Source: CAVVEQ01 sp963802095 (GTDB taxonomy: Bacteria > Chloroflexota > Anaerolineae > Anaerolineales > Anaerolineaceae). Taken from it: DNA of 64,000 nt. The notes beneath the pieces are model-generated. The model was given only the letters and a program-made list of their open reading frames with translations, searched no databases and was not told the origin of the DNA. Position 1 is the first letter of the stretch. Each line of letters opens with the position of its first letter. A program made the position numbers and the translations under genes. The stretch covers positions 1-64,000 of the forward strand of contig CAWDHI010000010.1 of NCBI GenBank assembly GCA_963802095.1. Direction: 5' to 3'. Below, piece after piece: positions 44,593-54,220 of this stretch.

Positions 44593-46869
44593 ATGATCGA
44601 TATTCATTTATCCAGCTTGCACCGTTCTGCCGGGCAGATTCAACTTGATCTGCCTGGTCTATTCGCTGCCACCCCGCCCAAGCGCACAGCCCGCGGCCGC
44701 GACCGGGATGCCCTTGTCATCCTTTTAAACTCGATTGGTACTGACGACGCTCTATCCTCCAACCGCATCGCGGATTTACTGAATGCAGCCGCAGAGCGGT
44801 TCTATAAAAGCGCAGGATCGATAACTTCTGCCCTGACAGAAGCAGCTGATTTTCTCAATGGGTATTTCCTCGATATTAACAAAAATTTATACCCCAGCAA
44901 GCCCCCGTGTACCGCAGGATTGAACATACTCGTGATCCGTGGTGACCTTTTCTTCAACGCCATTGCAGGTCAATCTGGCTGTCTAATTGCCCGTCCGAAT
45001 GGAGTTGAGCGATTTGGGATGGAGGCAGCATCTCCCACCGGGTTGGGAGTGGGTCGATCTGTGCAGTTAAGATTTGCACAATCCACTCTGCTACCCGGCG
45101 ATCTTATTCTTTTTTCTCCTTCAATTCCAGTTGGTTGGAATGAAGCCGCTCTACCGCAAACGCTCGGCTTGGGATTTGAAGACATGTATAAAGGGCTCGT
45201 GCGGGAAGGTGGGCAGGATGTTTTCGCTGGCATCATCCGAATCACACCCGGCAAGGGGCAACTTATCCGACACCGGATGTCGCTAGCATCTACACAGACT
45301 GACCCTGTCGCAACCTCAGCATCAACGTTGTCTGGTTCCCAAGTCACGCCAACAGGACAAACCGCCATACCCGGTGTTGCCTCCCCGCAACCTGTTATTG
45401 AGAGAGAAACCACAACATCAGCCAAAGATAAGAAATCGATCGCGAAAAAGGGCTTGGCAATCACAGCCGGGATCAAAACGAACTGGGAAAAATTCAACAA
45501 CCAGCGACCCGCCTGGATGAAAAAAGCCGGGGTAAAAGCCGCCAACGCCTGGGTGGAGGGTGAACCGCAGAGACAAAAAGCTGCTTCCGGTCTACGCCTG
45601 TTTCTTGCCAGAATGCTTCCTGGGATCACCGAAAAATCCCCGGTCATCCCGCAAAGCACAATGCTCTTTGCAGCTATAGCAATTCCGATTGTCGTGGTCG
45701 CCATGGGCATTACCATTTACCTTCGCAGCGGCCGCGGAGAGCAGCACGTGATCAACCTGGAAGTCGCCCAATATTACGCTGGCCTTGCCTCGAAGGAAAA
45801 AACCCGCGAGCTGCAGACCGAGTATTGGACCCAGGCTGATGAATGGCTCAAGAAAGCGGAAAGCTATGGAGCCACAGATGAATCCAGCTCACTTCGGGCG
45901 CAGGTCGCGGCTGCCATGGATTCCCTCAAAGGGATCTCCCGTCTGGCAATGATCCCTGCTCTTTCATCCTCAATCCCGAAAACTTCCAGAATCAGTCGGG
46001 TGGTTACCCGCGATCAGGATGTGTACCTGCTTGATGCCCCTACGGGGCGTGTTTCGCGGGTGACCAGGAGAAATTCGGAAACCTATCAGGTAGATTTTGC
46101 TTTCACTTGTGGTCCGGGTGGGTTCATCGGTAAACTGGTGGATATTGCCGCACTGCCGCCAAACAATATCCAGGTACAGCCCGGCGTCAGCGGGGGAGCT
46201 TCCATTATCGGAGTGGATGAATATGGTAACGCTGTCTATTGCGCGCCTAAGGCCAACCCTACATCCAAGCCGCTACCCCGACCCAAGGTGAATTGGAACC
46301 GCATCAAGGCCATCACTCTCAATGATGGTGTGTTGTATGTCTTGGATACTGGCAGCGGGCGCGTTTGGCGATTCCGCAGTGGAGAAAAGGATCGGTCCTT
46401 CGAATATAGCCAGTCACCATCCCAATTCTTCGATCTTGCAGCCCAGAACAACGGTAGTGAATATGTCGACCTGGCGGTCAGCACGGATGATCTATTCCTG
46501 CTTCTTAAAAACAACATGATGATGCATTGCGTCTATAGTCGTGTGGACTTTAAGGAATCAACCTGTACGAATCCGGCTGTCTATGAAGATATGCGGTCTG
46601 GAAGTCCACAGGCGCTACCATTGAGTGGTTTAGGCTTCTCGCAGCTCTCCTTCACCGAACTGCCCGATTCAGCTTTGCACATCCTGGATAAGAATCTGCC
46701 CAGCCTGTATAAATTCGGTGTCCAGCTAAATCTTTACCGGGTCTTGCAGATCGCTGCCGCGCAAGGGTACGATCTCCCGCGATCCAAGCCAACCGCGTTT
46801 ACTGTCTCACCAGAACAGGTGGTATTCCTGGTGTATGGGGATGAGCTTTATTACGCGCGGATGCCATGA
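44593..46869 (+). CDS. Large membrane protein with PP2C-like N-terminal and propeller-like C-terminal domains
   Basis: 758 residues. Positions 1-225 look like a degenerate PP2C fold (AGLNILVIRGDLFFNAIAGQ, TLLPGDLILFSP) without an obvious full set of metal-binding Asp. A Ser/Thr/Pro linker and basic stretch follow, then one membrane helix at about 357-377 (MLFAAIAIPIVVVAMGITIY). The outer part starts with a TPR-like helical pair and goes on to repeats such as VVTRDQDVYLLDAPTGRVSR and ITLNDGVLYVLDTGSGRVWR, propeller-type blades. A transmembrane link between an external sensor and an internal phosphatase-like domain is suggested; not a named family I know. Confidence 0.6.
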   Translation: MIDIHLSSLHRSAGQIQLDLPGLFAATPPKRTARGRDRDALVILLNSIGTDDALSSNRIADLLNAAAERFYKSAGSITSALTEAADFLNGYFLDINKNLYPSKPPCTAGLNILVIRGDLFFNAIAGQSGCLIARPNGVERFGMEAASPTGLGVGRSVQLRFAQSTLLPGDLILFSPSIPVGWNEAALPQTLGLGFEDMYKGLVREGGQDVFAGIIRITPGKGQLIRHRMSLASTQTDPVATSASTLSGSQVTPTGQTAIPGVASPQPVIERETTTSAKDKKSIAKKGLAITAGIKTNWEKFNNQRPAWMKKAGVKAANAWVEGEPQRQKAASGLRLFLARMLPGITEKSPVIPQSTMLFAAIAIPIVVVAMGITIYLRSGRGEQHVINLEVAQYYAGLASKEKTRELQTEYWTQADEWLKKAESYGATDESSSLRAQVAAAMDSLKGISRLAMIPALSSSIPKTSRISRVVTRDQDVYLLDAPTGRVSRVTRRNSETYQVDFAFTCGPGGFIGKLVDIAALPPNNIQVQPGVSGGASIIGVDEYGNAVYCAPKANPTSKPLPRPKVNWNRIKAITLNDGVLYVLDTGSGRVWRFRSGEKDRSFEYSQSPSQFFDLAAQNNGSEYVDLAVSTDDLFLLLKNNMMMHCVYSRVDFKESTCTNPAVYEDMRSGSPQALPLSGLGFSQLSFTELPDSALHILDKNLPSLYKFGVQLNLYRVLQIAAAQGYDLPRSKPTAFTVSPEQVVFLVYGDELYYARMP

Positions 46870-46913
46870 TCCAAAAGTTCTTTTCACTACAGTTCCCGCA
46901 TGCTGAGATCTTT

Positions 46914-49007
46914 TTATTTTGTAACTCCCTTTTGTCTGAGTAACCGCGAGGAATTCCCCAGGATGCCAAGATCGGGGATAATCTGCAGGGTTGCTGCCAA
47001 GGCAGGGGGAAGAAATCCGAGGGCAGCTAAGCTTATCCCGATCACATTGTAAAAACCGGCAAAAAGCAGATTTCCGCGAACCACCCGCATGGTTCTGCGC
47101 GCGATCGCCAGGGCTTCCGGTACCAACATCCAATCCGTCCGCAGGATGGCAATATCGGAGGCCTCGATTGCGATATCTGAACCCGAGGAAGCCATTGCAA
47201 TTCCCACATCCGCCTGTGAAAGCGCTGGCGCGTCATTGATGCCATCTCCCACCATCACCACCCGCCTGCCCCTTTCCTGGTATTCTCTCACAATGGTTAT
47301 CTTATCCTCCGGCAACAACTCCGCCCGGTAACCAACTCCCAATTGGGCTGCCACTTGTGCTGCGGTTGCGTTGTTATCCCCTGTAAGGATCTCAATTTGC
47401 CTTATCCCCATTTCTTGCAGTTTCTTAATCGCTTCCGGGACATCCCCGCGCAGGGTATCTGCAAGGCCAAGTAATCCGATCAAAATATCATCCCGGAATA
47501 CGTACAAAACCGTCCGGCCTTCGGATTCGAGCTCCGCGGCAGCTGTAGGCTTCTCGGTGCCATTAAGCACCTGGCGAGAACCCAACCTAATCTCATGGCC
47601 GGCGACCGAGGCAGTCAGCCCTATCCCTGATTGATTTTGGAAGTTCTCAGGCGCTGTTAAAGGCAGTGCCCGCTGGCTGGCAGCCTCGCGTATCGCAGAG
47701 GCGAGCGGGTGCTCGGAATACCGCTCGGCGGAAGCAGCAATGGTGAGGATTTCATTTTCGGAGGAACCATTCAGGCAGACTATGTCCGTCAATTCCGGTT
47801 TTCCGAGGGTTAGCGTGCCAGTCTTATCGATCAGGAGGGTGTCCACAATGGAGAGTGTCTCTAGAACGATCCCACCCTTGATCATAAGGCCGCGTTTCGC
47901 CGCCGCACCGATCGAGGCCATCATCGCGATGGGCGTGGCGAGTGCAATCGAGCATGAGCATGCCACTGCCAGAACAGCCACAGCCGCGTTCACATCCCGG
48001 CTAAAGATAAGAGTGAGCAGAGCTATGCCTGAGACAACGGGAAGGTAGTAGCCTGAGAATCTGTCTGCGAATTTTTGAACAGTGCCCTTTTTTGCCTCCG
48101 CCTCTTCCACAAGGTGAACGATACGTCCGAAAGCTGTATCTCTCCCGGTGTGCGTGGCCAGTAAACGAACTGATCCAGATTGCAGGAGCGTGGCAGCGTA
48201 TACTACAGTGCCTGGACCGATCTCGACAGGCATGGATTCACCGGTCAGTGCCGCCTGGTTCACCGAGGCTGTGCCCGATAGCACAGTACCGTCGACCGGG
48301 ATCTTCTCGCCAGGTCTCACAATAACGGTTACCCCCGGTGCCACACCGGTCACTGGGACCATTTCCTCAGTCCCGTCCAACTCCACCCTGGCAGTTTGGG
48401 GCATCATCACCGTCAGATCTTTGATAGCCTTTCGGGATTGATCAGCAGTGAAGGACTCCACATAGTTGCCGATGTACATCATGAAGACCAGCACCCCTGC
48501 AGTCGGCCATTCGCCGATGAGCAGAGAGGCTGCCACCCCTAGCGTCATCAAAGTGCGAGAAGTGACCTGCCGCTTGCTCGAAGATTTAAAGACCTCCACA
48601 AAGAGCGGCCAGCCTGCCGCGACGACGATGACTGAACCAATGGCGCGCGGTATGAGGCTGGTAAGAGTTTGAAATAGCCCCAGCCATTCGCCGATAACGA
48701 TCACGAATAGCACTGCGCCGGTGATCAGTGCAAATACCGTGAAAACCTTCCGGCTGAAACTCTCCCCGGAAGCATGAGACCCATTGGAGACTTCCGGGAC
48801 TGTGTAACCGGCAATAACAACCGCGGAGCGGATCTGGCTCATCTCCACCTTGCCTGGTTCCACACGGATAATAGCCTTTTCAGAGGAAAGCAGCACATCC
48901 ACGGATTGGACACCGGGGATTTTCTCCAGAGCATGGCGGACGTGGTTGGTGCACTCAGCACAATCCATACCCGCAACAGGAATTTCGATTATTTGGGTAT
49001 TATCCAT
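46914..49007 (-). CDS. P1B-type heavy-metal ATPase with CSC motif
   Basis: About 697 residues from the ATG at 49007. An N-terminal HMA domain has GMDCAECTNHV. The pump core has the actuator TGES, DKTGTLT with the phosphorylated Asp, and GDGINDAPALSQADVGIA. The metal site in the sixth helix reads ACSCSIALATP, so the near-universal CPC is CSC (codons TGC TCA TGC). The last helix ends NSSRLL. The gene starts inside the ArsR end (8-bp overlap) with AAGGAG upstream, so the pair is co-translated. It should export a soft metal ion; which one is uncertain. Confidence 0.9.
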   Translation of the reverse strand: MDNTQIIEIPVAGMDCAECTNHVRHALEKIPGVQSVDVLLSSEKAIIRVEPGKVEMSQIRSAVVIAGYTVPEVSNGSHASGESFSRKVFTVFALITGAVLFVIVIGEWLGLFQTLTSLIPRAIGSVIVVAAGWPLFVEVFKSSSKRQVTSRTLMTLGVAASLLIGEWPTAGVLVFMMYIGNYVESFTADQSRKAIKDLTVMMPQTARVELDGTEEMVPVTGVAPGVTVIVRPGEKIPVDGTVLSGTASVNQAALTGESMPVEIGPGTVVYAATLLQSGSVRLLATHTGRDTAFGRIVHLVEEAEAKKGTVQKFADRFSGYYLPVVSGIALLTLIFSRDVNAAVAVLAVACSCSIALATPIAMMASIGAAAKRGLMIKGGIVLETLSIVDTLLIDKTGTLTLGKPELTDIVCLNGSSENEILTIAASAERYSEHPLASAIREAASQRALPLTAPENFQNQSGIGLTASVAGHEIRLGSRQVLNGTEKPTAAAELESEGRTVLYVFRDDILIGLLGLADTLRGDVPEAIKKLQEMGIRQIEILTGDNNATAAQVAAQLGVGYRAELLPEDKITIVREYQERGRRVVMVGDGINDAPALSQADVGIAMASSGSDIAIEASDIAILRTDWMLVPEALAIARRTMRVVRGNLLFAGFYNVIGISLAALGFLPPALAATLQIIPDLGILGNSSRLLRQKGVTK

Positions 49008-49365
49008 GTTGCAAGTGCTCCTTTGTTCGGGTAAATAACTCACGGATATGTTCGTCATCCAGCGCGTAAAAAACGATCCGCCCTTCCTTTCGGCTTCGTA
49101 CCAGGCGCAGGTCGCGCAGGATGCGCAACTGGTGGGATATTGCGCTTTGGGTCATCCCGAGCAGCATTGAAAGGTCACACACACAGAGTTCGGTCGTGAT
49201 CATCGCGGAGACAAGGCGCACGCGGGTTGGATCTGATAAAGCCTGGAAAACCCTTGCAATATTCGCAGCGTCATCCGGGTCAACAAGATTTTGTTTCGAC
49301 ATCTCCACCAGGTTCAGGTGGATCGCTTCCACTTCGCAGGGAGAAACTGCATCAGGTTGGTTCAT
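49000..49365 (-). CDS. ArsR/SmtB-family metal-responsive repressor
   Basis: 121 residues with a winged helix: VFQALSDPTRVRLVSAM, TELCVCDLSMLLGMTQSAIS and LVRSRKEGRIVFYAL. The C-x-C in ELCVCDL is the alpha-3 metal site found in ArsR/CadC-type sensors. It likely binds its own promoter and lets go on metal binding, releasing itself and the ATPase. An N-terminal CEVEAIHL stretch might add a further Cys ligand, as in CadC. Confidence 0.88.
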   Translation of the reverse strand: MNQPDAVSPCEVEAIHLNLVEMSKQNLVDPDDAANIARVFQALSDPTRVRLVSAMITTELCVCDLSMLLGMTQSAISHQLRILRDLRLVRSRKEGRIVFYALDDEHIRELFTRTKEHLQHG

Positions 49366-49378
49366 TTTTATCCTTGAT

Positions 49379-49400
49379 TATATGAGCAAGTATTCATATA
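49379..49400 (-). promoter_or_regulatory. Candidate ArsR operator
   Basis: TATATGA, eight bases, TCATATA: a perfect 7-8-7 inverted repeat 14 bp upstream of the repressor start, AT-rich like known ArsR/SmtB sites. Confidence 0.55.
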
Positions 49401-49517
49401 TTATCTTATCTTGGTTATATCTGTCAAGTGCCACCTTGCCTGGTACTGAAATCTTCAATACAATAAGTGCATACCGATCAAATCTGTCCAGAATATATAT
49501 CTAGCAATGGGTAAATC

Positions 49518-50321
49518 ATGAACCGGCTTCAAAGATTTTTTAATATTAAACCCCGCAAGGTTGCAATATCACTGGGTGGGGGTGCACTTCTGGGCGCAGC
49601 TCACATAGGTGTTCTGGAAGTATTTGAAAAAGAAGGCATTCACCCGGAGATCGTGACCGGCACGAGCATTGGGGCGATCATCGGCGCAGCATATGCCGCG
49701 GGGCAATCGGTGGAACACATGACCAGAATGATCCGCTCCATCAACTGGGCAAACCTGGTTAAACTCAGTTTCCCCCCTTCCCTGGGAATCTTTCAAACCG
49801 ATCCGATGGATGACTTCATTCGCGAGAACATTTTCGGGCTTGATTTTTCAGAGCTCAGCCACCCTTTCGCGGCGGTCGCCTGTGATATTCTCACTGGCGA
49901 AAAAGTGATCCTTCGTTCCGGACCGGTCGCCGAAGCCATTCGTGCGAGCGCGGCGTTTCCTGGAATTTTCGCTCCGATTAAATTCGACGGAAAACTCCTG
50001 GTGGATGGTGGCATAGTTGATAATCTGCCATCCGAAGTCGCCAGGGAAATGGGCGCAGATTACATCATCGCTGTTGACCTCTCCTCCCGCTCAACGGTTC
50101 TCCATCCACCCCAGAATTTAGCGGAGCTTCTTTTCGGGGTGATCAATCTGATGCACCTGCGCTCCTCGCAACCTGACCCCCGCTCCATCGATTGTCATAT
50201 CCGCCCGGACGTGGCGGAATTCAATTCCTGGGCATTCCATGATATTGATGAGATCATCGCCAGGGGCAGGGTCGCTGCCAATCAGGTCATCCTCAAGCTG
50301 AAAGCTGATCTGCGTGTCTGA
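49518..50321 (+). CDS. Patatin-like phospholipase (RssA/YchK type)
   Basis: 267 residues. The oxyanion loop SLGGGALLGAAHIGVL, the nucleophile Ser in GTSIGAIIG and the Asp in VDGGIVDNLP form the Ser-Asp dyad of bacterial patatins. No signal peptide. It hydrolyses acyl esters; the substrate is unknown. The next reading frame begins close to its stop. Confidence 0.88.
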   Translation: MNRLQRFFNIKPRKVAISLGGGALLGAAHIGVLEVFEKEGIHPEIVTGTSIGAIIGAAYAAGQSVEHMTRMIRSINWANLVKLSFPPSLGIFQTDPMDDFIRENIFGLDFSELSHPFAAVACDILTGEKVILRSGPVAEAIRASAAFPGIFAPIKFDGKLLVDGGIVDNLPSEVAREMGADYIIAVDLSSRSTVLHPPQNLAELLFGVINLMHLRSSQPDPRSIDCHIRPDVAEFNSWAFHDIDEIIARGRVAANQVILKLKADLRV

Positions 50322-50370
50322 TCAGGGTGTAAACACAAATCGCCCGATGTTCAACCAAGGAGATGGCAAT

Positions 50371-50784
50371 GTGAGCGTACTTGTCATCCCGGAGTCCGAG
50401 CTCAGATTCGAAGCTGTCCATGCCTCCGGTCCCGGTGGGCAGAACATCAACAAGGTGGCAACTGCCATCCGCCTTACCTTCGATCCTGCCGTTTCCTCGC
50501 TCCTGGATGATTCCAGCTGTCGGCGGCTGCAGTGTATCGCTGGTTCACACCTGGACCGAGCAGGCAGGGTAACCATCCTGGCGCGCCGGTTCCGCAGCCA
50601 GGAACAAAACCGCAAGGACGCCACCGATCGCCTGCAGAGGATGATCGCCTCCGCATTGGTTCCACCCTCCTTCCGGGTGCCAACGCGACCCACGCGCGCC
50701 TCCAAGATTCGCCGGTTGGAAAATAAATCACTCCGAAAATCGATCAAACAGAACCGCCGGAAACTGACTTTTCGGGAGGAATGA
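50371..50784 (+). CDS. arfB: Peptidyl-tRNA hydrolase ArfB-like (ribosome rescue)
   Basis: 138 residues from GTG 50371, preferred because AAGGAG lies 9 bases ahead and the length then matches ArfB (about 140). The release-factor GGQ motif is in ASGPGGQNINKVATAIRL. A basic tail (RRLENKSLRKSIKQNRRKL) would enter the empty mRNA channel of stalled ribosomes. In-frame starts upstream (50314, 50347) have no ribosome site. Confidence 0.88.
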   Translation: MSVLVIPESELRFEAVHASGPGGQNINKVATAIRLTFDPAVSSLLDDSSCRRLQCIAGSHLDRAGRVTILARRFRSQEQNRKDATDRLQRMIASALVPPSFRVPTRPTRASKIRRLENKSLRKSIKQNRRKLTFREE

Positions 50785-50869
50785 CCTGGGGGAATCCTGC
50801 AAATTGGCGATTTGCCCTTGTAGAAATCCGATTTATCCCGGGAGAACTTGGGATAATCAGGAAAAGGAA

Positions 50870-51853
50870 ATGGAATCGAAGATGGCTACAGAAAGAAAAT
50901 TCAAGATCATCATCGCGGGTGGGTCGGGGTTTATAGGCACGAAACTCGCAGAAAAGTTTGATAGTTGCGGTTACGAAGTCGTAATTCTTACCCGAACTCC
51001 GGAAAAATCACGGTCAAACAATTCCATCCGTTTTGTGGGTTGGGACGGAAAAACTCCGGGAGACTGGTTTAGCGAAATTGAAGGTTCACAGGCAGTTGTG
51101 AACCTTGCGGGGAAAAGCATTGCCGGAGAGACCCTCCCTGCGATCCTCTTCGGACACTGGACCCAGAAGAATAAACAGGAAATCCTTCAATCCAGGATAT
51201 CCAGCGGGAAAGTTCTTGCTGAAGCTGTGTTGAACGCCCGAAAAAGACCGCAGGTTTTCATCCAGGCTTCCGGTATTGGCTTCTATGGTACTTCATCCAT
51301 CACACCACTCGATGAGGAGGCACCCCCTGGTTCGGATTTTTTAGCCTCAATTTCTCTGGATTGGGAAGATTCATCCAGGCGTGTCACTGCTGGAGGTGTT
51401 CGACATGCGGTCATTCGTTCCGGAGTGGTGCTCGATCCAGGCGGAGGGATCCTTCCCCTGGTGGCATTGCCCAACCGCCTATTCCTGGGCGGCAGACTTG
51501 GTAACGGCAGGCAGCCATTTCCATGGATCCACATTGAAGATGAGATCGCGGCGATCCTATTCCTGATCGAAAACAAAAACTGTAACGGTGCCTTCAACCT
51601 GGTCGCCCCAGGGATTACAAGTAATGCCGAATTTGGAAAGATGCTTGCCGAAGTCCTTCGCCGGCCGTTTTACCTTCCGGTTCCTGCCTTCTTGTTGAAA
51701 TTGCTGTTGGGTGAGAAATCGATCCTCGTTTTGGCAGGGCAGCAGGCAGTGCCTCGGAAATTACTGGATGCTGGTTTCTCGTTCCACCACCCACAGGCAG
51801 AAAGTGCTTTGAAGGATCTCTATCTTCGGAGAACAAAGTATGCCGGGGATTGA
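50870..51853 (+). CDS. TIGR01777-family NAD(P)-binding epimerase
   Basis: About 327 residues. Rossmann motif IIIAGGSGFIGTKLAE at the N-terminus, VVNLAGKSIAG, and QASGIGFYGTS with the Tyr of the SDR family, followed by a C-terminal DUF1731-type stretch (LLGEKSILVLAGQQAVPRKL). Two ATG codons (50870, 50882) are possible; the first has AGGA seven bases ahead. Family members are annotated as sugar epimerases or related to cell division protein SulA, but the activity is unproven. It overlaps the next gene by 14 bp. Confidence 0.88.
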   Translation: MESKMATERKFKIIIAGGSGFIGTKLAEKFDSCGYEVVILTRTPEKSRSNNSIRFVGWDGKTPGDWFSEIEGSQAVVNLAGKSIAGETLPAILFGHWTQKNKQEILQSRISSGKVLAEAVLNARKRPQVFIQASGIGFYGTSSITPLDEEAPPGSDFLASISLDWEDSSRRVTAGGVRHAVIRSGVVLDPGGGILPLVALPNRLFLGGRLGNGRQPFPWIHIEDEIAAILFLIENKNCNGAFNLVAPGITSNAEFGKMLAEVLRRPFYLPVPAFLLKLLLGEKSILVLAGQQAVPRKLLDAGFSFHHPQAESALKDLYLRRTKYAGD

Positions 51854-52970
51854 AATAAGGGTGGAGTTAATTAACACCATTCCCGTGCTCGATTTCGCTT
51901 CCCTGCCCATCGGGGAAGCGCATCAGGAGTTGGGCACAGCTGTGGCTGCCCAGGTAAATCAGATCCTGCAACGCCGGTTTCAAAATCCATCTCACCAATC
52001 CATTCATCCTTCCAACGTCCTGGCAGGAAAACAGCTCTCCAGTATCACCCGTCTAAATCAGGACCCTTCCCTTCCCTCCATTTTGAGACAAGCCCTGGAA
52101 CTTTACCTAGATTGCCTCAATCGCTGGTCCCGGGGAGCAGGGCTTGAGAACGTGGGGATTAAAACCTGGTCCGGCGTGGAGCTTGCGATGCACCTGCAGG
52201 ATGATCAGCCAGGTTGCCAATCGGGGGTTTATCGACAGCGGGATGGTTCAGTGTTGTTCTGGCACACCGAGGAAGATGTGGATGAACCGGGGTTCGCCAG
52301 GGTGGATCAACCCCGGTTGATGCGCTTCAGCAATCCTTATAATAAGGCAACAATAACCTCATTTATCTATCCAGACCTTCTGCCCGGTCCGAACTTCAAC
52401 TGGTGCTCAGATGGCATGGTCCAGTTTGCCGATTCCCTGCTCCTGCGGGAAGATTGCCGTAAAGAGGGTAATCCCGCGAATCTGATCGCCTGGCTGAGCC
52501 TGCTGCTGGAAGGGGAAATCCCGACGCCCCGAATCATTGAATATCTTCAACCGGTTTTCGAAGGCTATGCGGTTTTCCACCTGTCGCCGGGTTCATTGGG
52601 CACCCGCTGCCGGCGGGTGGAATTTGCAGTGGATCGATTTCAGGAAACAGAACTCTCGACAATTCCTGGGGGGTTCCTGGCGCAATCCAATGCCTTCTCC
52701 ACGCAGGCTGGATTGTTGGCTAAACAATTCGAACAAGATCCCTTTCCTTCCCGGCGGCATTTTGAATCACGGATACGGCGCGCCGAAAATACCCTGAACA
52801 TTTCACCATCTAAGGTGGATTTGGAGCGCATTCAGCGAATGCTAGCTTCGCGTGAGGGAGGTCGATGGGCTTTCGCCAATAAGGATGTGAAAGCCCACCT
52901 TTTCGGCAGGCTTTCTTCAAACTATCTGGATATCCACAGCCACCCAGGAATGGCTAGCAAACCAGTTTAA
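51840..52970 (+). CDS. Hypothetical protein, possible Ntn-hydrolase (C45-like)
   Basis: 376 residues, soluble. The middle (GSVLFWHTEEDVDEPGFARV, then LLPGPNFNWCSDGMVQFADS) recalls the core of acyl-CoA:6-aminopenicillanate acyltransferase-like Ntn hydrolases, but I cannot find a clear nucleophile Cys at a processed N-terminus. The C-terminal 100 residues are helical. Translation is probably coupled to the epimerase gene. Function unknown. Confidence 0.5.
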   Translation: MPGIEIRVELINTIPVLDFASLPIGEAHQELGTAVAAQVNQILQRRFQNPSHQSIHPSNVLAGKQLSSITRLNQDPSLPSILRQALELYLDCLNRWSRGAGLENVGIKTWSGVELAMHLQDDQPGCQSGVYRQRDGSVLFWHTEEDVDEPGFARVDQPRLMRFSNPYNKATITSFIYPDLLPGPNFNWCSDGMVQFADSLLLREDCRKEGNPANLIAWLSLLLEGEIPTPRIIEYLQPVFEGYAVFHLSPGSLGTRCRRVEFAVDRFQETELSTIPGGFLAQSNAFSTQAGLLAKQFEQDPFPSRRHFESRIRRAENTLNISPSKVDLERIQRMLASREGGRWAFANKDVKAHLFGRLSSNYLDIHSHPGMASKPV

Positions 52971-52972
52971 TT

Positions 52973-54139
52973 TTATGACCGGGCTTTGATATACCCCAAC
53001 GCCGCCGGGCTGATATTCTCCACCGGCATCACGTCCTCCAGTTTGTATTTCATGCTCCCCAAACCCAGCCCCTCGCCGTACCTCAGCATGTGGTAAGGAT
53101 CCTTCATGGGACCGTGAAGCTGCTGGTATGGATGTCCTTCCCGGGTGTGAACCTCCAGCGAGGTTGGAAGGTTCTCCTCGATCAGCTTCATTTTGGCAGT
53201 GGCGTCGAGAATGGCTGTATCCACGGCGATAACATCATCCGAGCCGAAGATACCAACATCCGGCAGAATGGGCAGGCTGGTGAACCCGAAACAATCGCAG
53301 ACAGGAGATTGGTGGGTGACAAGATCCAGGTGAACGGCTTTTCTCCTCTCAAAAGTGGAAAGGATCACGCTGACCGAGTTTGCCGCTGCTTCCTGGAAAG
53401 ACTCGAAATTGACCTTCTCAATTTTCAGGCTGCCGGGAGGGGCTACTTTAAGGCAGCGCATGCACTGATTACATTGTTCAAAGTGGATATGCAGCTCGTT
53501 TTCCTTATGCTTATCCATCACGATCGCCCCGAACGGGCAGGATTTAATGATCTTTTTCAGTAGTTTGGGGTCGGAACATTTCTCGCTGAACCAGTATCGG
53601 TCGAAATGATGCGCATCATGGATCGCACCGCGCGTCTCTCCAACCATGCAACCGAGTGCCAGGTTCTTCATCGCACCGCCAAATCCGCAGGAAGGGTGAC
53701 CTTTAACATGCGCAAAATTCACAAGAAAGGTGGCGTCGTTGATCAAGCCTGCAACCTTCCATTCCTTTAGATTCTTATAGCTTTTCTCTTTGGTTACAAA
53801 ATGCGTATCCTTCAATCCGCCAGCTGGGTAAATTGGGCAACCAACCGTTTCTGTTGTATAAGCTCGCGTTTCCGCTCCTGCCACGTCCCAATCGACATCG
53901 GCGATGAATGGCTTTCCGCCGCCGTCCTTAATCGCCTGGACCACCCGGTGTACAAAAATCGGGTGGATGGTGGAATAGATCATGTTATTGCCAACATGCA
54001 TTTTGAGCACCACCAATTCACCTTTCACCCGCTCGCGCAGGTGAAGTTTTTCCAGGATGATTTCCAACTTGGCTGGCAGCGTCTCCTTCGCGTCCAGGCG
54101 GGCTTGATGGGCAGAACCAAAATATACTGTGGGGGTCAT
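52973..54139 (-). CDS. DUF362-domain ferredoxin-like protein
   Basis: 388 residues. DUF362 features: VVLKMHVGNNMIYSTIHPIF, NFAHVKGHPSCGFGGAMKNL and a C-terminal FGSDDVIAVDTAILD. In the middle sits a Cys-containing insert, SCPFGAIVMD and CNQCMRCLKVAP, resembling one 4Fe-4S site with partial second. Such proteins are thought to bind Fe-S clusters in anaerobes; no reaction is known. Convergent with the preceding gene (2 bp apart). Confidence 0.82.
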   Translation of the reverse strand: MTPTVYFGSAHQARLDAKETLPAKLEIILEKLHLRERVKGELVVLKMHVGNNMIYSTIHPIFVHRVVQAIKDGGGKPFIADVDWDVAGAETRAYTTETVGCPIYPAGGLKDTHFVTKEKSYKNLKEWKVAGLINDATFLVNFAHVKGHPSCGFGGAMKNLALGCMVGETRGAIHDAHHFDRYWFSEKCSDPKLLKKIIKSCPFGAIVMDKHKENELHIHFEQCNQCMRCLKVAPPGSLKIEKVNFESFQEAAANSVSVILSTFERRKAVHLDLVTHQSPVCDCFGFTSLPILPDVGIFGSDDVIAVDTAILDATAKMKLIEENLPTSLEVHTREGHPYQQLHGPMKDPYHMLRYGEGLGLGSMKYKLEDVMPVENISPAALGYIKARS

Positions 54140-54220
54140 GATTTATTCCTATTATCCGAATTTGGCTTCCAAGCAAATGAATTTTAATCTAGAATGATAT
54201 AAATCAATATGGAGGAAACC

